Positions 8,942-17,175 of a DNA stretch of 64,000 bases are shown in pieces (positions within the stretch are counted from its first letter, which is position 1; the number at the start of each line of letters is the position of its first letter). A model generated the notes under the pieces. It ran no database searches. It saw nothing but the letters and a program-made list of their open reading frames with translations, and was not told the DNA's origin. The DNA is taken from the NCBI RefSeq assembly GCF_009363075.1, contig NZ_CP045293.1:3906001-3970000 (forward strand), read 5' to 3'. The translations under genes were made by a program, and so were the position numbers. Source of the DNA: Paenibacillus guangzhouensis. Its GTDB lineage: Bacteria > Bacillota > Bacilli > Paenibacillales > Paenibacillaceae.

Positions 8942-9148
8942 TTATACGCAGCTCTTCATCGCGACATTGGAGGCGTGGTAGACAGGCAGCAGCAAATATT
9001 CCTCTGCAATTTCCTCATGGTCAATGACCATCCCCGGCTTCTTCATATAACCGATCCCTCTTCCAAAAAGAATGGACTTTGTCCCCGCTGAACTACTTAC
9101 AATCACGGTATTATGGGATAAAATCTGAGTAATTTTACGATCCGACAT
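8942..9148 (-). CDS. orphan CAT RNA-binding domain (LicT/SacY N-terminal type)
   Basis: This 68-residue protein corresponds to only the first domain of BglG/LicT-type antiterminators. That domain binds the RAT hairpin in sugar-operon leaders and blocks a terminator. Its pattern KITQILSHNTVIV, then SILFGRGIGYMKKPGMVI and EEIAEEYLLL, fits the CAT domain from start to end. No PRD regulatory domains follow: the frame ends about 10 residues after the fold. The ATG at 9148 is used because TTGGAGGG lies 6 bases ahead. An earlier ATG (9154) touches that site and is too close. It is 51 bases downstream of the DUF5107 gene and shares its terminator. Isolated CAT domains can be constitutively active in known family members; activity here is inferred. 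Confidence 0.75.
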   Translation of the reverse strand: MSDRKITQILSHNTVIVSSSAGTKSILFGRGIGYMKKPGMVIDHEEIAEEYLLLPVYHASNVAMKSCV

Positions 9149-9199
9149 CGTCATCCCTCCAAAAAAGTGGTCGTCATTCCCCTTCTCCATGTGAACGCG

Positions 9200-12133
9200 T
9201 TAGCCTTGCTGCAGCGCCTGTAAGCACAGCATGCGATAGATTGGACTTCGCTCATCCTGAGCCACGGTCTCTTCGTTATGTTCTAAATATCCCGCTCTGA
9301 ACCATTGTCTAGCTGCTTCCATCTCTCCTAGCCTGCGGTAAATCATGGCCTTGTAATAGTACATTTCGGATAAAGACACCCGTTTGGAGTCTCCGTAATT
9401 CAAATTGGCGGGGTATTGGTCCACACGATCGATCCATTGCCTTGCGAGTTCCAGCTGCCCCTCATTCAGATGCTTCATCGCCATATGAATGACAAAATCG
9501 CGATAACAAGGGCCACTCAGCTCCTTGCCTTCCCAGTTCTCGAATTCCTCTTGCTGTAGAATCGCCCAAGCCTTGGATTCATCCCCCATAGCTTTATACG
9601 CTTCAACAAGCGCAATTAGAACGAGCGACCGGTTGTCCAATTGCTCCATTCGCTCAATCATTTGCTTGCGCCTGTCAAAATCTTGCCACAGCATATAAAT
9701 CTGATCCAGCGCAAGAAGACAATCGACATTCGCGCCACCGTTCAGAGCAACATCCTCCGCCATCACTTTTTCGCTTAGCGCCATATCCTGCAGTTGTTCG
9801 TAGTAGATCTTGAAGCCAAGGTTGCGAAGCAAGACAGAATATCGGAGACCGCTGTTATAGGCCCGTTCATAAGCATATCGTGCTTCTTCCAGACGGCCAA
9901 CAGCATAGTAGTAATTCCCGACGAGATAGTCAAGCTTGCCTGAATCATCCAGACTGCGATACCGTTCCGCCATCAACACAAGCTGAGGCTCATTCAGGAA
10001 AATATAATCAAGCGATGCAGATAGCACCTTCTCCAGACGTCGTTTCCGCTCCTCCGCAGTTACCGCATCAGTTAGACCGACCTTAATGAAGCTGGTCTTC
10101 ATCGAAGGCTCTGCGACTAACGCTGCTACTTCGGCTGCATCCTGATGCAGTCCCATCTCCATATAATCAAGCGCGATCGGCAGCAGAATCCGCTCATCAC
10201 CACAGGTATAGCGTAGAAGCTCCGATCGTACAGCATCATCCTTGCGAATAAGATAACGCGCAACAAGCACATATTCGTTCATCCGAAGCATCGGGCTGTA
10301 TGGATAGGCATCTTCAGGATCCGAGAGCACACGCTCCGCGGCCTCCAGCATGCCATTATGCCGATACGCAGCAGCCAGCAACGTACGACGATAAGGGTCG
10401 CTGCCTTCCAGCAAATATTCGCGGCTTGACTGCACTTCCTTCCAATGACTCATCGAGATATTCAGCTTCGCGAGTTCGATCGCGGATGCCTGCGCGTATT
10501 CTGCATCCGCAGCAATATCGAGCAATAGCCGCCTTGCCTTCCTGCGATTACCGAGCATTTTCTCTGCCAGCGCAAGATGGAATCTGGCTTTGCTGTTCCG
10601 ATTATCGTAATGCAGCACCTGAATGAAATACCCCATGGCTCGTTGTGGCTCTAATCGAGCTAGCAGGAGCTGCCCCAAACGATTAAGCGTCAAAGTACAA
10701 GTAGGGTACTTCACGAGATTTGCTTCATATCGCTGGACCGCTTCCGCCCATTGGCCTAATGATTCCTTTAGCTCACCCATCTTGTAGTGCTTCTCCTGAT
10801 CCTCCGCACTTACAACATTTCGTGAGTCTTCAAACAACGCATGGTCAGGATATTCAAATGTGAATTCATCCCGCTCGCCGAAGCTTAAGATCCGCCTGCC
10901 TGCGCAATATAGATCCAATTGGAACGAATCCTCACCGAGGGGTCTGCTAAGGGAGAATGTCATTCGCACATTCTGATCTGGCGTCAAATCCCGAACCGCT
11001 TGCTGCTGCTCCCCGCAGCATGTCAACTGAATCAAGCATGCCTCGAGCTTCTCTGTCGCCGCGAATGTAAAAGTTATTCCCGAGGCTGAGGTCTCGAACT
11101 GGACAGCGACCTCCTTCTCCGCATAGCGGAACCCGTTCATATCCGAGACAGGATACCAGTATTCCGTCCACGTTAAGGTCTGGTGAGGCCGTAGAAATTT
11201 ATAGACCATCTGACTCTCGAACAGGCCGCTCTGCATTTCAATATAAGCGGAATCATCATCGGTTAGCGAACGCGTCCAGGCGTGCGCATTGGCATCATTG
11301 CCCCATGAGAAAAACTTCGCGCCTTTCACTTTCTTACGGTCTGCATAATGCACGACACCATATTGTTCTTCGTGATTGTAAATACCGCAGAAGTTATGAT
11401 TCATGAGCTTGCCGAATGTTTCATAGGAATAAGGAATTTCACTTGCTTGTCTGCAATCGTGATGTAGGTAGAACGGCCATTTCAAATAGCTCGCATCGAT
11501 ATGATTGAGGCACCAGTCGAACGGATAGATCAGCTCGACGCTCTGGTTGTAGGATACTGCGGTGTTCGTCCAGAAATAAAAACGATTTTCCTTCGGGGTA
11601 GGGTTCGTTAAGTAGACACGCTGCTCCATATAGGCTTGGCCTGGATAGAGCTTGATTTCTATTTTCCAATTCATATAAGAGATCTGCTCGATGCTGCCAA
11701 AGATCACCGAGCTGCTGCCATCGGCATGATTCAACGCTAGACAATTGACGCGGTCCATCGTCGTCGGCGAATGGCTGATCGGTGTATTAAATTCCATCCC
11801 GCCAGAGAACCATGCGCCGCGTGTCCCAATCATACGCGGCTTAATGACTTTGTTCGTGTACAGGAACTCTTTGCCGGTTCGCTTATCCTCGGCTCGGTAC
11901 AGCCGTCCGCCCAAGGTTGGCAGGAACGTTAAATGCAAATATTCATTCTCCAATATAACCGCATCATACGTCTTCATCGATCTGACGGCATTCCGATGAT
12001 TCTGCATCGTATATGGATAGGGATTTAAATGTTTATCCAGAATGGGGTTCAGATCCTCACGCAACAATTCATAGGTGGGCAATGTAATCACTTCGGCCCG
12101 GGCCTGTACAGTTCGCTCTTGAACGGTTGCCAT
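9200..12133 (-). CDS. DUF5107 domain protein with C-terminal TPR array
   Basis: This is a large 977-residue soluble protein without a signal peptide. Residues about 25-380 match DUF5107, a beta-sandwich domain with a galactose-mutarotase-like look (LPTLGGRLYRAEDKRTGKEF, GTRGAWFSGGMEFN, WTEYWYPVSDMNGF). From about 440 on there are repeated TPR-type helices (for example YKMGELKESLGQWAEAVQRY, LGQLLLARLEPQRAMGYF, ALAEKMLGNRRKARRLL). DUF5107-TPR proteins occur among carbohydrate-use genes; the exact substrate is unknown. The ATG at 12133 has AAGGAGAAG ahead. The long frame to 12193 adds a basic tail without a ribosome binding site. It heads a unit with the CAT-domain gene. Confidence 0.82.
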   Translation of the reverse strand: MATVQERTVQARAEVITLPTYELLREDLNPILDKHLNPYPYTMQNHRNAVRSMKTYDAVILENEYLHLTFLPTLGGRLYRAEDKRTGKEFLYTNKVIKPRMIGTRGAWFSGGMEFNTPISHSPTTMDRVNCLALNHADGSSSVIFGSIEQISYMNWKIEIKLYPGQAYMEQRVYLTNPTPKENRFYFWTNTAVSYNQSVELIYPFDWCLNHIDASYLKWPFYLHHDCRQASEIPYSYETFGKLMNHNFCGIYNHEEQYGVVHYADRKKVKGAKFFSWGNDANAHAWTRSLTDDDSAYIEMQSGLFESQMVYKFLRPHQTLTWTEYWYPVSDMNGFRYAEKEVAVQFETSASGITFTFAATEKLEACLIQLTCCGEQQQAVRDLTPDQNVRMTFSLSRPLGEDSFQLDLYCAGRRILSFGERDEFTFEYPDHALFEDSRNVVSAEDQEKHYKMGELKESLGQWAEAVQRYEANLVKYPTCTLTLNRLGQLLLARLEPQRAMGYFIQVLHYDNRNSKARFHLALAEKMLGNRRKARRLLLDIAADAEYAQASAIELAKLNISMSHWKEVQSSREYLLEGSDPYRRTLLAAAYRHNGMLEAAERVLSDPEDAYPYSPMLRMNEYVLVARYLIRKDDAVRSELLRYTCGDERILLPIALDYMEMGLHQDAAEVAALVAEPSMKTSFIKVGLTDAVTAEERKRRLEKVLSASLDYIFLNEPQLVLMAERYRSLDDSGKLDYLVGNYYYAVGRLEEARYAYERAYNSGLRYSVLLRNLGFKIYYEQLQDMALSEKVMAEDVALNGGANVDCLLALDQIYMLWQDFDRRKQMIERMEQLDNRSLVLIALVEAYKAMGDESKAWAILQQEEFENWEGKELSGPCYRDFVIHMAMKHLNEGQLELARQWIDRVDQYPANLNYGDSKRVSLSEMYYYKAMIYRRLGEMEAARQWFRAGYLEHNEETVAQDERSPIYRMLCLQALQQG

Positions 12134-12296
12134 GCATCTTCTCCTTTGCTCGGATATTCGATTATGACGAGAACCCGCTCCCCCCTTTGTCATAGGATAT
12201 CAGCAATATTTCTAAGTTATTTCGACAGCCTAACTTAAATTCCTTCGCCAACAAGGCCATTAATTCATTTTTTTCCATACGGAAATTAGATGGATG

Positions 12297-12788
12297 TCAT
12301 ATCCAGACGATCTCATTCTTCCATGCTTCGAGCTTCCTCACATAAGCCATCGTATGCGCTGGACTTGTCGAAGGCAGCTTGTGCAGCTTCTTCCCCTCCA
12401 GATCAAGCTGAGGAGCAACCCGACGTGTGAACTCCTCATATGCCTTCGCTCCATTGAACATTAGATGGGTAATGCGGGGATACGCTTGGAATAACGAAAT
12501 GAAGTCATTGGGTACCGCCTCTTGAATATTCGAATCGAGACTCCCTTCCCGAATACATTCCCCTAACACATCCCACAACCCGATTCCTCTAGATAATGCA
12601 AAAGCAATGCGCCGATCATAGTCCATCTCGAGCGGAGTTTGATACAAGTCATAGAGAATCCGCCAGAAATGATTCCTAGGATGCGCATAGTATTGATGCT
12701 GCGACAGCGAGACAACGCCGGGCATGGAACCTAATATCAATATAGTCGATTCGTCGTTCATGATCGGTGGAAAAGATTGAATGCGCAT
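12297..12788 (-). CDS. DNA-deoxyinosine/uracil glycosylase family protein
   Basis: The 163-residue protein belongs to the uracil-DNA glycosylase superfamily, most like the hypoxanthine/mismatch (MUG-type) branch. Motif 1 reads LILGSMPGVVSL near residues 16-27, followed by YYAHPRNHFWRILYDL near 33-48. Motif 2 at the C-terminal side reads LPSTSPAHTMAY near 140, with the Ser-Pro-Ala pattern of this group. It would remove deaminated bases from DNA. ATG 12788 is preceded by AAAGGAGACC. It is a cargo gene of the element and apparently stands alone between the DUF5107 gene and the Sm-like genes. Confidence 0.8.
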   Translation of the reverse strand: MRIQSFPPIMNDESTILILGSMPGVVSLSQHQYYAHPRNHFWRILYDLYQTPLEMDYDRRIAFALSRGIGLWDVLGECIREGSLDSNIQEAVPNDFISLFQAYPRITHLMFNGAKAYEEFTRRVAPQLDLEGKKLHKLPSTSPAHTMAYVRKLEAWKNEIVWI

Positions 12789-12901
12789 AGGGTCTCCTTT
12801 ATATACCATGTCATTATGTAAATCACATTATAACGGAACAACCCGTTCGAATGGAACGGGCTGCTTGCGGGCTATCCATGCATTCATCATGAGGCCTTGT
12901 C

Positions 12902-13120
12902 CTAATAGGGCTCTGCCTCTACGTAATCAACGGTGTTGAATAGGATCTTCGTAATGACGGTTCGGCCATGGTGGCGATACCGAATGCTGAACATCGTTGT
13001 CGTCGCCATAACAATGTGTCCTGTATAGCCGGTACCATCTTGCAGCTCCACATTGACGCGATTGCCGACGTTTTGTTTGCAGAAATCACGAATATCGGAT
13101 GGTGTCATCGTTCGTGACAT
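12902..13120 (-). CDS. small Sm-like fold protein A
   Basis: The 72-residue protein is not assigned to a named family. The stretch NVGNRVNVELQDGTGYTGHI followed by MATTTMFSIRYRHHGR has the spacing of an Sm/Hfq-like barrel (G.RV.V.L.DGT...G.I). It is a paralogue of the next small gene on the same strand: both have a short helix, then the VG-RV-DGT-G-I strands, then a basic strand ending in hydrophobics. The start is placed at the ATG after AAAGGGGATGAACAT. The two genes are 46 bases apart. A nucleic-acid-binding role is only a suggestion from the fold-like pattern. Confidence 0.6.
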   Translation of the reverse strand: MSRTMTPSDIRDFCKQNVGNRVNVELQDGTGYTGHIVMATTTMFSIRYRHHGRTVITKILFNTVDYVEAEPY

Positions 13121-13166
13121 ATGTTCATCCCCTTTTATTCCTACACGTACACAGGATTCCAATAAC

Positions 13167-13394
13167 CTATAACAAACGAATGAATCTCACACGAAAAAAA
13201 GGAATGACAACGATAATGTTGAGCCCGCGCCGTCTCACTCGCATTCGGAATGAGCTTCTGCCTGCTGATAAGATCCGCCCCCTTAGAAGGGTGCCATCGA
13301 ACAAAGCAACAAGAACACGATCTCCAACATGATTTTTAACAAAGTTACGAATCCGCCTTACATGCTCCCGCAAACTCCATTTTACCTCTGCCAT
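13167..13394 (-). CDS. small Sm-like fold protein B, strongly basic
   Basis: The 75-residue protein has an unusually high arginine content. Residues 18-55 (KNHVGDRVLVALFDGTLLRG, then RILSAGRSSFRMRVRRRG) repeat the pattern of the downstream paralogue. AAAGGAAGTG precedes the ATG by about 8 bases. The tandem pair probably arose by duplication. The charge suggests RNA or DNA contact. No partner gene is obvious, although the element's recombinase is 1.2 kb away. It is not similar enough to Hfq for me to name it so. Confidence 0.6.
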   Translation of the reverse strand: MAEVKWSLREHVRRIRNFVKNHVGDRVLVALFDGTLLRGRILSAGRSSFRMRVRRRGLNIIVVIPFFRVRFIRLL

Positions 13395-13582
13395 AGACCG
13401 AACACTTCCTTTCTGATCGATATACTACTAAAATATGAATCTCTGATCCTCTCGGACTGTTCATATACCCCTCATAGAATCGCACAATTCTATTGTTAAC
13501 ATTTCCCTACTCTATTTTTAGGTTCGTAGTATATAATGAGAACATTGTTCTTACATATTTTCATTTCAGGAGGTTGTTCTTC

Positions 13583-14434
13583 ATGTCTAACATTCGGGTC
13601 TTCTCAGACAGCACTTGTGACTTGCCGCCTGAGTTACGCGAACAATATCAAATCGGCATTATTCCCTTGTATGTAACCTTTGGTGAAGAAGCTTATCGTG
13701 ATGGCGAGGATATCACACCGATCCAGCTCTATCAAAAAGTCGACATCGTCGGTAGTCTTCCCAAGACGGCTGCACCTTCGCCAGGCGACTTCATAAAGGC
13801 GTTCACCCCTGCGATTGAAGCAGGACATGACGTGATCTTCATCGGTATATCAACCGAACTATCATCTACATGCCAGAATGCAAAAATAGCAGCCGATGAG
13901 TTCCCAGAAGGACGTGTTGTCGTCATCGATTCACGCAATTTATCGACCGGGATTGGTCTCCTCGTGCTTCAAGCTGCCCGTGCTGCCGAAACAGGGCATA
14001 ACATACAGACAATTGAGCAAATGATAACCGAAGCGCGCGAACGCATCGAAGTTGAATTTATTATCGATACGCTCGATTATCTGCATAAGGGCGGCCGCTG
14101 CTCCAGTCTGCAGAACTTCATCGGCAGCTTGCTCAAGATCCGTCCTGTCGTAAAGGTCGTAGACGGCAAAATGATTCTCGCCTCCAAAATCCGCGGCAAA
14201 CGCGAAAAGGCCTTTGATCAGCTTGTGCAAAATGCGCTGAAATTCAAAGACCAACTGGATGGCGCTACCGTCTCCGTCACCCACTCACTCGCAGAGACAG
14301 AAGCGGTGAAGATTCGCGAAATATTACTGCGCGAGACCAAGGCACACGAAGTGCTGCTCTCGGAGGCAGGCTGTGTTATCTCCAGCCACTGCGGTCCGGA
14401 AACCGTCGGTATTGTCCTTATGCGTAACGCTTAA
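13583..14434 (+). CDS. DegV family fatty-acid-binding protein
   Basis: The 283-residue protein has the DegV two-domain layout. It opens with IRVFSDSTCDLPPELREQY, and PSPGDFIKAF near 71, GISTELSSTCQNA near 92 and the SRNLSTGIGLLV stretch near 116 follow. KGGRCSS near 170 and HCGPETVGIVL at the end are also typical. Family members bind a single fatty acid and can act as FakB-type partners of the fatty-acid kinase FakA. AGGAGG lies 9 bases before the ATG at 13583; upstream in-frame starts are not supported. It is the only plus-strand gene inside the element and has its own terminator. Confidence 0.92.
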   Translation: MSNIRVFSDSTCDLPPELREQYQIGIIPLYVTFGEEAYRDGEDITPIQLYQKVDIVGSLPKTAAPSPGDFIKAFTPAIEAGHDVIFIGISTELSSTCQNAKIAADEFPEGRVVVIDSRNLSTGIGLLVLQAARAAETGHNIQTIEQMITEARERIEVEFIIDTLDYLHKGGRCSSLQNFIGSLLKIRPVVKVVDGKMILASKIRGKREKAFDQLVQNALKFKDQLDGATVSVTHSLAETEAVKIREILLRETKAHEVLLSEAGCVISSHCGPETVGIVLMRNA

Positions 14435-14480
14435 TCTCGAGGTGCTTCGGCTCGAACATAGAATATTCGATATGAACAAA

Positions 14481-14528
14481 AGAACGCCCATCGACTCTGA
14501 CAATCAGATGCGATGGGCGTTCTTTTTT
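14481..14528. terminator. terminator between degV-type gene and recombinase gene
   Basis: AAGAACGCCCATCG and CGATGGGCGTTCTTTTTT form a 14-bp perfect stem with a T-run after the plus-strand gene. The A-rich left flank lets it also serve the convergent recombinase gene. Confidence 0.9.
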
Positions 14529-14563
14529 CCTCCTCGTGAATACCTTTAGCATAAGGGGCAGGC

Positions 14564-16105
14564 TTATTCTCTGCAAAAATGAACCTGATAGGAAATCGTT
14601 AAATGGCTTGAAGAGAGCGTCACACGATCCAAGAGTTCATGGAACAAAACCCGCATCTCCGCATCATCCTTAAGCTTCAAGTCTACGAAAAAATCATAGT
14701 ATTCATGGAGTGCTGAATCCGAAGCCGGACGTTCCTCCAGCGCAGCAATCTGATGTTCGATCGCATTCACTTCCTCATCCACCTGTTCGAGCTGGCTTCG
14801 GAATGAACGCATTTGCTGCTCATACGTATTCGCATCGAACAGCTCACGCTGATGGAATAAGTCTACTTGGTCCTTGTGCCGCTTAGCCCGCAGGGTCAGC
14901 TTCGCGCTTAACGTTCCCCGAAGTCGCTCCAGATCCTGATGGCGGTCATAGGTGAACCGCAATTGGCCTTTGTCCACCTGAGCCAATCGCTTCCGAATCG
15001 CATCCAGCACGGCCCCTTCCAGCTGGTCGGCTTCCACATTGGGTTGCGAACATGCCCCTCGGCCATATTTGTGCGCTGTAGAGCAGACATAATAACGGTA
15101 CGATTTGGCGCTGGTCGAACGCTTCTGGCAGACCATCCGCTTCCCGCAATGACCGCAATACAATAATCCTGTCAGAGGATGATACGCACGTCGAGGAGCC
15201 CCTTTCTTCCCTCTGTCCGCCAGGATATGCTGCGCGGCTTGGAACATCTCAGCATCGACAAGCGGTTCATGCGCATGCTCCATGACCTGCCAATCCGATG
15301 CGGGAATGCGGACCTGCACCTTGCGCTTGGACATTTTGCCTGTGTCATCATACTCCCGCTTCAATTGATTGCGACGCGTTCCATAGACCACATGTCCGAT
15401 GTAAGCCTGATTGCGCAGCATTTTGTTCACGTTCTCCCGTGTCCACTGATTCCCGTTCTTCGTGCGGTATCCTCGCTTGTTCAGCTCCTCCGCTACGCGA
15501 AATGTTCCTAGACCCTGATGAACATACAGCGCAAAAGCTAACGTAGGAATCTCACAATATTCCGGATCAATCACGAGCCGCTGCGTTTCCCCATGGATTC
15601 GATAGCCGATCGGCGGCTCTCCGCTCCATTGTCCGCGACGTGCTTTTTGTTTCCTCGCGCTGCTTACCCGAGATGATATCTTCTTACTCTCTTGTTCAGA
15701 CAAGACCGATAGAATATCGAAGGTAATGTTATCTTTGTTCAGCGAATCATAGTTATCATTTATCGCCACCACACGCACACCGTATTGTTCGAACATTCCG
15801 ATAATGGCCGGATTTTCCTGCTTATCCCGGCCGACCCGGCTAACTTCCTTGAAGACCAGCAGCTTGAATACCTGCTCCCTTGCTGCTTGTATCGCCCGCT
15901 TCATCTCCTGCCGATCGAAGACACTCGTATAATACCCGGATACCGCTTCATCCCGATAGATGACAATATTCGAAGTATCATACTGCTCGCCAAGGCGATG
16001 AATATATTCCTCACATTGACTAATCTGATTCTCGATCGATTCTCCTTGCTGATCTGTGCTTACCCTCGCGTAGATGGCGCATCGGATTCGAGTCTCTGAC
16101 TGCAT
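14564..16105 (-). CDS. large serine recombinase of the yhbH-intervening element
   Basis: The 513-residue protein opens with the resolvase/invertase catalytic domain: CAIYARVSTDQQ places the nucleophile Ser at residue 16, and VFKEVSRVGRDKQE near 85 carries the conserved Arg residues. A Recombinase domain follows (about 165-275, PPIGYRI to NKMLRNQAYIGHVVYG). Next comes a zinc ribbon (CGHC near 312, then YYVCSTAHKYGRGAC) and a coiled-coil region (about 385-460). This is the same architecture as SpoIVCA of skin. ATG 16105 follows GAAGGGGGCGG. The gene begins within the 86-residue gene upstream, so the two are probably coupled. It is the obvious candidate to catalyse integration and excision between the two TCCATGGG cores. 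Confidence 0.95.
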   Translation of the reverse strand: MQSETRIRCAIYARVSTDQQGESIENQISQCEEYIHRLGEQYDTSNIVIYRDEAVSGYYTSVFDRQEMKRAIQAAREQVFKLLVFKEVSRVGRDKQENPAIIGMFEQYGVRVVAINDNYDSLNKDNITFDILSVLSEQESKKISSRVSSARKQKARRGQWSGEPPIGYRIHGETQRLVIDPEYCEIPTLAFALYVHQGLGTFRVAEELNKRGYRTKNGNQWTRENVNKMLRNQAYIGHVVYGTRRNQLKREYDDTGKMSKRKVQVRIPASDWQVMEHAHEPLVDAEMFQAAQHILADRGKKGAPRRAYHPLTGLLYCGHCGKRMVCQKRSTSAKSYRYYVCSTAHKYGRGACSQPNVEADQLEGAVLDAIRKRLAQVDKGQLRFTYDRHQDLERLRGTLSAKLTLRAKRHKDQVDLFHQRELFDANTYEQQMRSFRSQLEQVDEEVNAIEHQIAALEERPASDSALHEYYDFFVDLKLKDDAEMRVLFHELLDRVTLSSSHLTISYQVHFCRE

Positions 16106-16320
16106 CTGTCCGCCCCCTTCGACACGTTCGTATCCGCGGAGACCGGGTTCACGCTCACCTGAATCTTCACCCCGTAATGTTCGAGGACATACGATTTGAA
16201 CCGTGTTTCAATCCACGCTGCGATAGGTTTATCGCCGAATGTTTCACTAACAGTATATAGCAAGGGACCGCCTCCCCTGATGGTCATACTGAAGTGTATG
16301 CGCAGCCGAACTTGTCTCAT
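16060..16320 (-). CDS. small protein overlapping the recombinase start; candidate excision cofactor
   Basis: The 86-residue frame has a plausible ribosome binding site (AAGGGACAGG) before ATG 16320. It overlaps the start of the recombinase gene by 46 bases in another frame. The first 60 residues look like a folded unit (TIRGGGPLLYTVSETFGDKP, IAAWIETRFKSYVLEHYGVK). The C-terminal tail lies in the overlap and is low in hydrophobics. I do not recognise a family. Small genes coupled to large serine recombinases can encode recombination directionality factors, so this is a candidate, with no direct evidence. It could also be a non-translated leader frame. Confidence 0.5.
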   Translation of the reverse strand: MRQVRLRIHFSMTIRGGGPLLYTVSETFGDKPIAAWIETRFKSYVLEHYGVKIQVSVNPVSADTNVSKGADRCSQRLESDAPSTRG

Positions 16321-16360
16321 GCGCCCTGTCCCTTAGGCACCCACGTTGTCGCAAAAAATC

Positions 16361-16386
16361 AAAAAAGCCAGGGAAGCCCTGGCGAT
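16361..16386 (-). terminator. terminator of the kinase/SIS unit
   Basis: On the minus strand GCCAGGG-CTTC-CCTGGC is followed by TTTTTTGATTTTTT, 17 bases after the SIS-gene stop and just upstream of the 86-residue gene. Recombinase expression therefore either needs a promoter in the next 40 bases or relies on read-through; I saw no clear promoter there. Confidence 0.85.
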
Positions 16387-16402
16387 CCTGCCTAACATCT
16401 GA

Positions 16403-17131
16403 TCAATAACCGCTCTCAGCGTATGCCTTCTCTTGTTCGTCGTTGTATGCCCATCCATCTGCATAATTATAGCTCTTATACACCGAAGGGGTCAGTCCTT
16501 TCGCCATCAGCTGGTCGATGGTCTCAGCTGTTACCGCCCACATGATGTACGCTGCCGACAACCCCGAAGCCGGGCAAATGCCTGTCCCAAGTCCCTCCAC
16601 CTCGAGCAGTGCATCCCCGAGCGGGGCTCCGTTATCCAGGACGATATCCCCGATCTCGAACAACCGTTTCTGCGAAGAATGCATGGACTTGACTTGAGAT
16701 GAGTAGGTTAACGACGTTAGTACGATCAGCTTCACACCCATTTCTTTGGCTGCGAGCGCGATATCGACGGCCTCCACGCTCTTGCCCGAGACCGAACCCA
16801 TAATCAATACATCCCCCGGCATGACATTCGAAGCGCGCAGGAAATATTCGCCGAGCCCTTCCATCGAGCGTTCCTTCCCGTACAGGTCGCGCTTCCGAAC
16901 CGGATTATCCACATGAAGTGTAGCCCGTAGCGGCTTCATGAGCAGCAATCCTCCAGCCCTGCGAATGAGTTCATGATCCACGATATGCCCTGTATCGTAG
17001 AGATGAACAGCCTGTCCTACCGCCGATGCTTCCGCAATGACGGTCGCAGCTTGTACAATCGCTTTCCGCTGCGTCGATCGTACACGCGCCTGCAGTGTCT
17101 CAATCGCTTCGAAATATCGATCCATCAACAT
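16403..17131 (-). CDS. SIS-domain (sugar isomerase-like) protein
   Basis: The 242-residue protein contains one SIS fold: DTGHIVDHELIRRAGG near 50, VMPGDVLIMGSVSGKSVEAVD near 107-127 with the Ser-rich phosphosugar-binding loop, and VKLIVLTSLTYSSQV near 136. It resembles the UPF0309 group of SIS proteins, which bind sugar phosphates but have no firmly assigned reaction. GGAGGGG precedes ATG 17131; further ATGs lie at 17125 and upstream. It is 44 bases downstream of the BadF-type kinase gene, so a sugar could be phosphorylated by one product and handled by the other. The pairing is suggestive only. Confidence 0.8.
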   Translation of the reverse strand: MLMDRYFEAIETLQARVRSTQRKAIVQAATVIAEASAVGQAVHLYDTGHIVDHELIRRAGGLLLMKPLRATLHVDNPVRKRDLYGKERSMEGLGEYFLRASNVMPGDVLIMGSVSGKSVEAVDIALAAKEMGVKLIVLTSLTYSSQVKSMHSSQKRLFEIGDIVLDNGAPLGDALLEVEGLGTGICPASGLSAAYIMWAVTAETIDQLMAKGLTPSVYKSYNYADGWAYNDEQEKAYAESGY

Positions 17132-17175
17132 AAGTACCCCTCCGATTTCATAATGCCACTCCATTTCGCATCTCT

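Noticed and set aside
14564-16105. The recombinase as a resolvase of a transposon
   Set aside because: It is a 513-residue large serine recombinase with zinc ribbon and coiled coil, and there is no transposase or terminal inverted repeat of Tn3 type.
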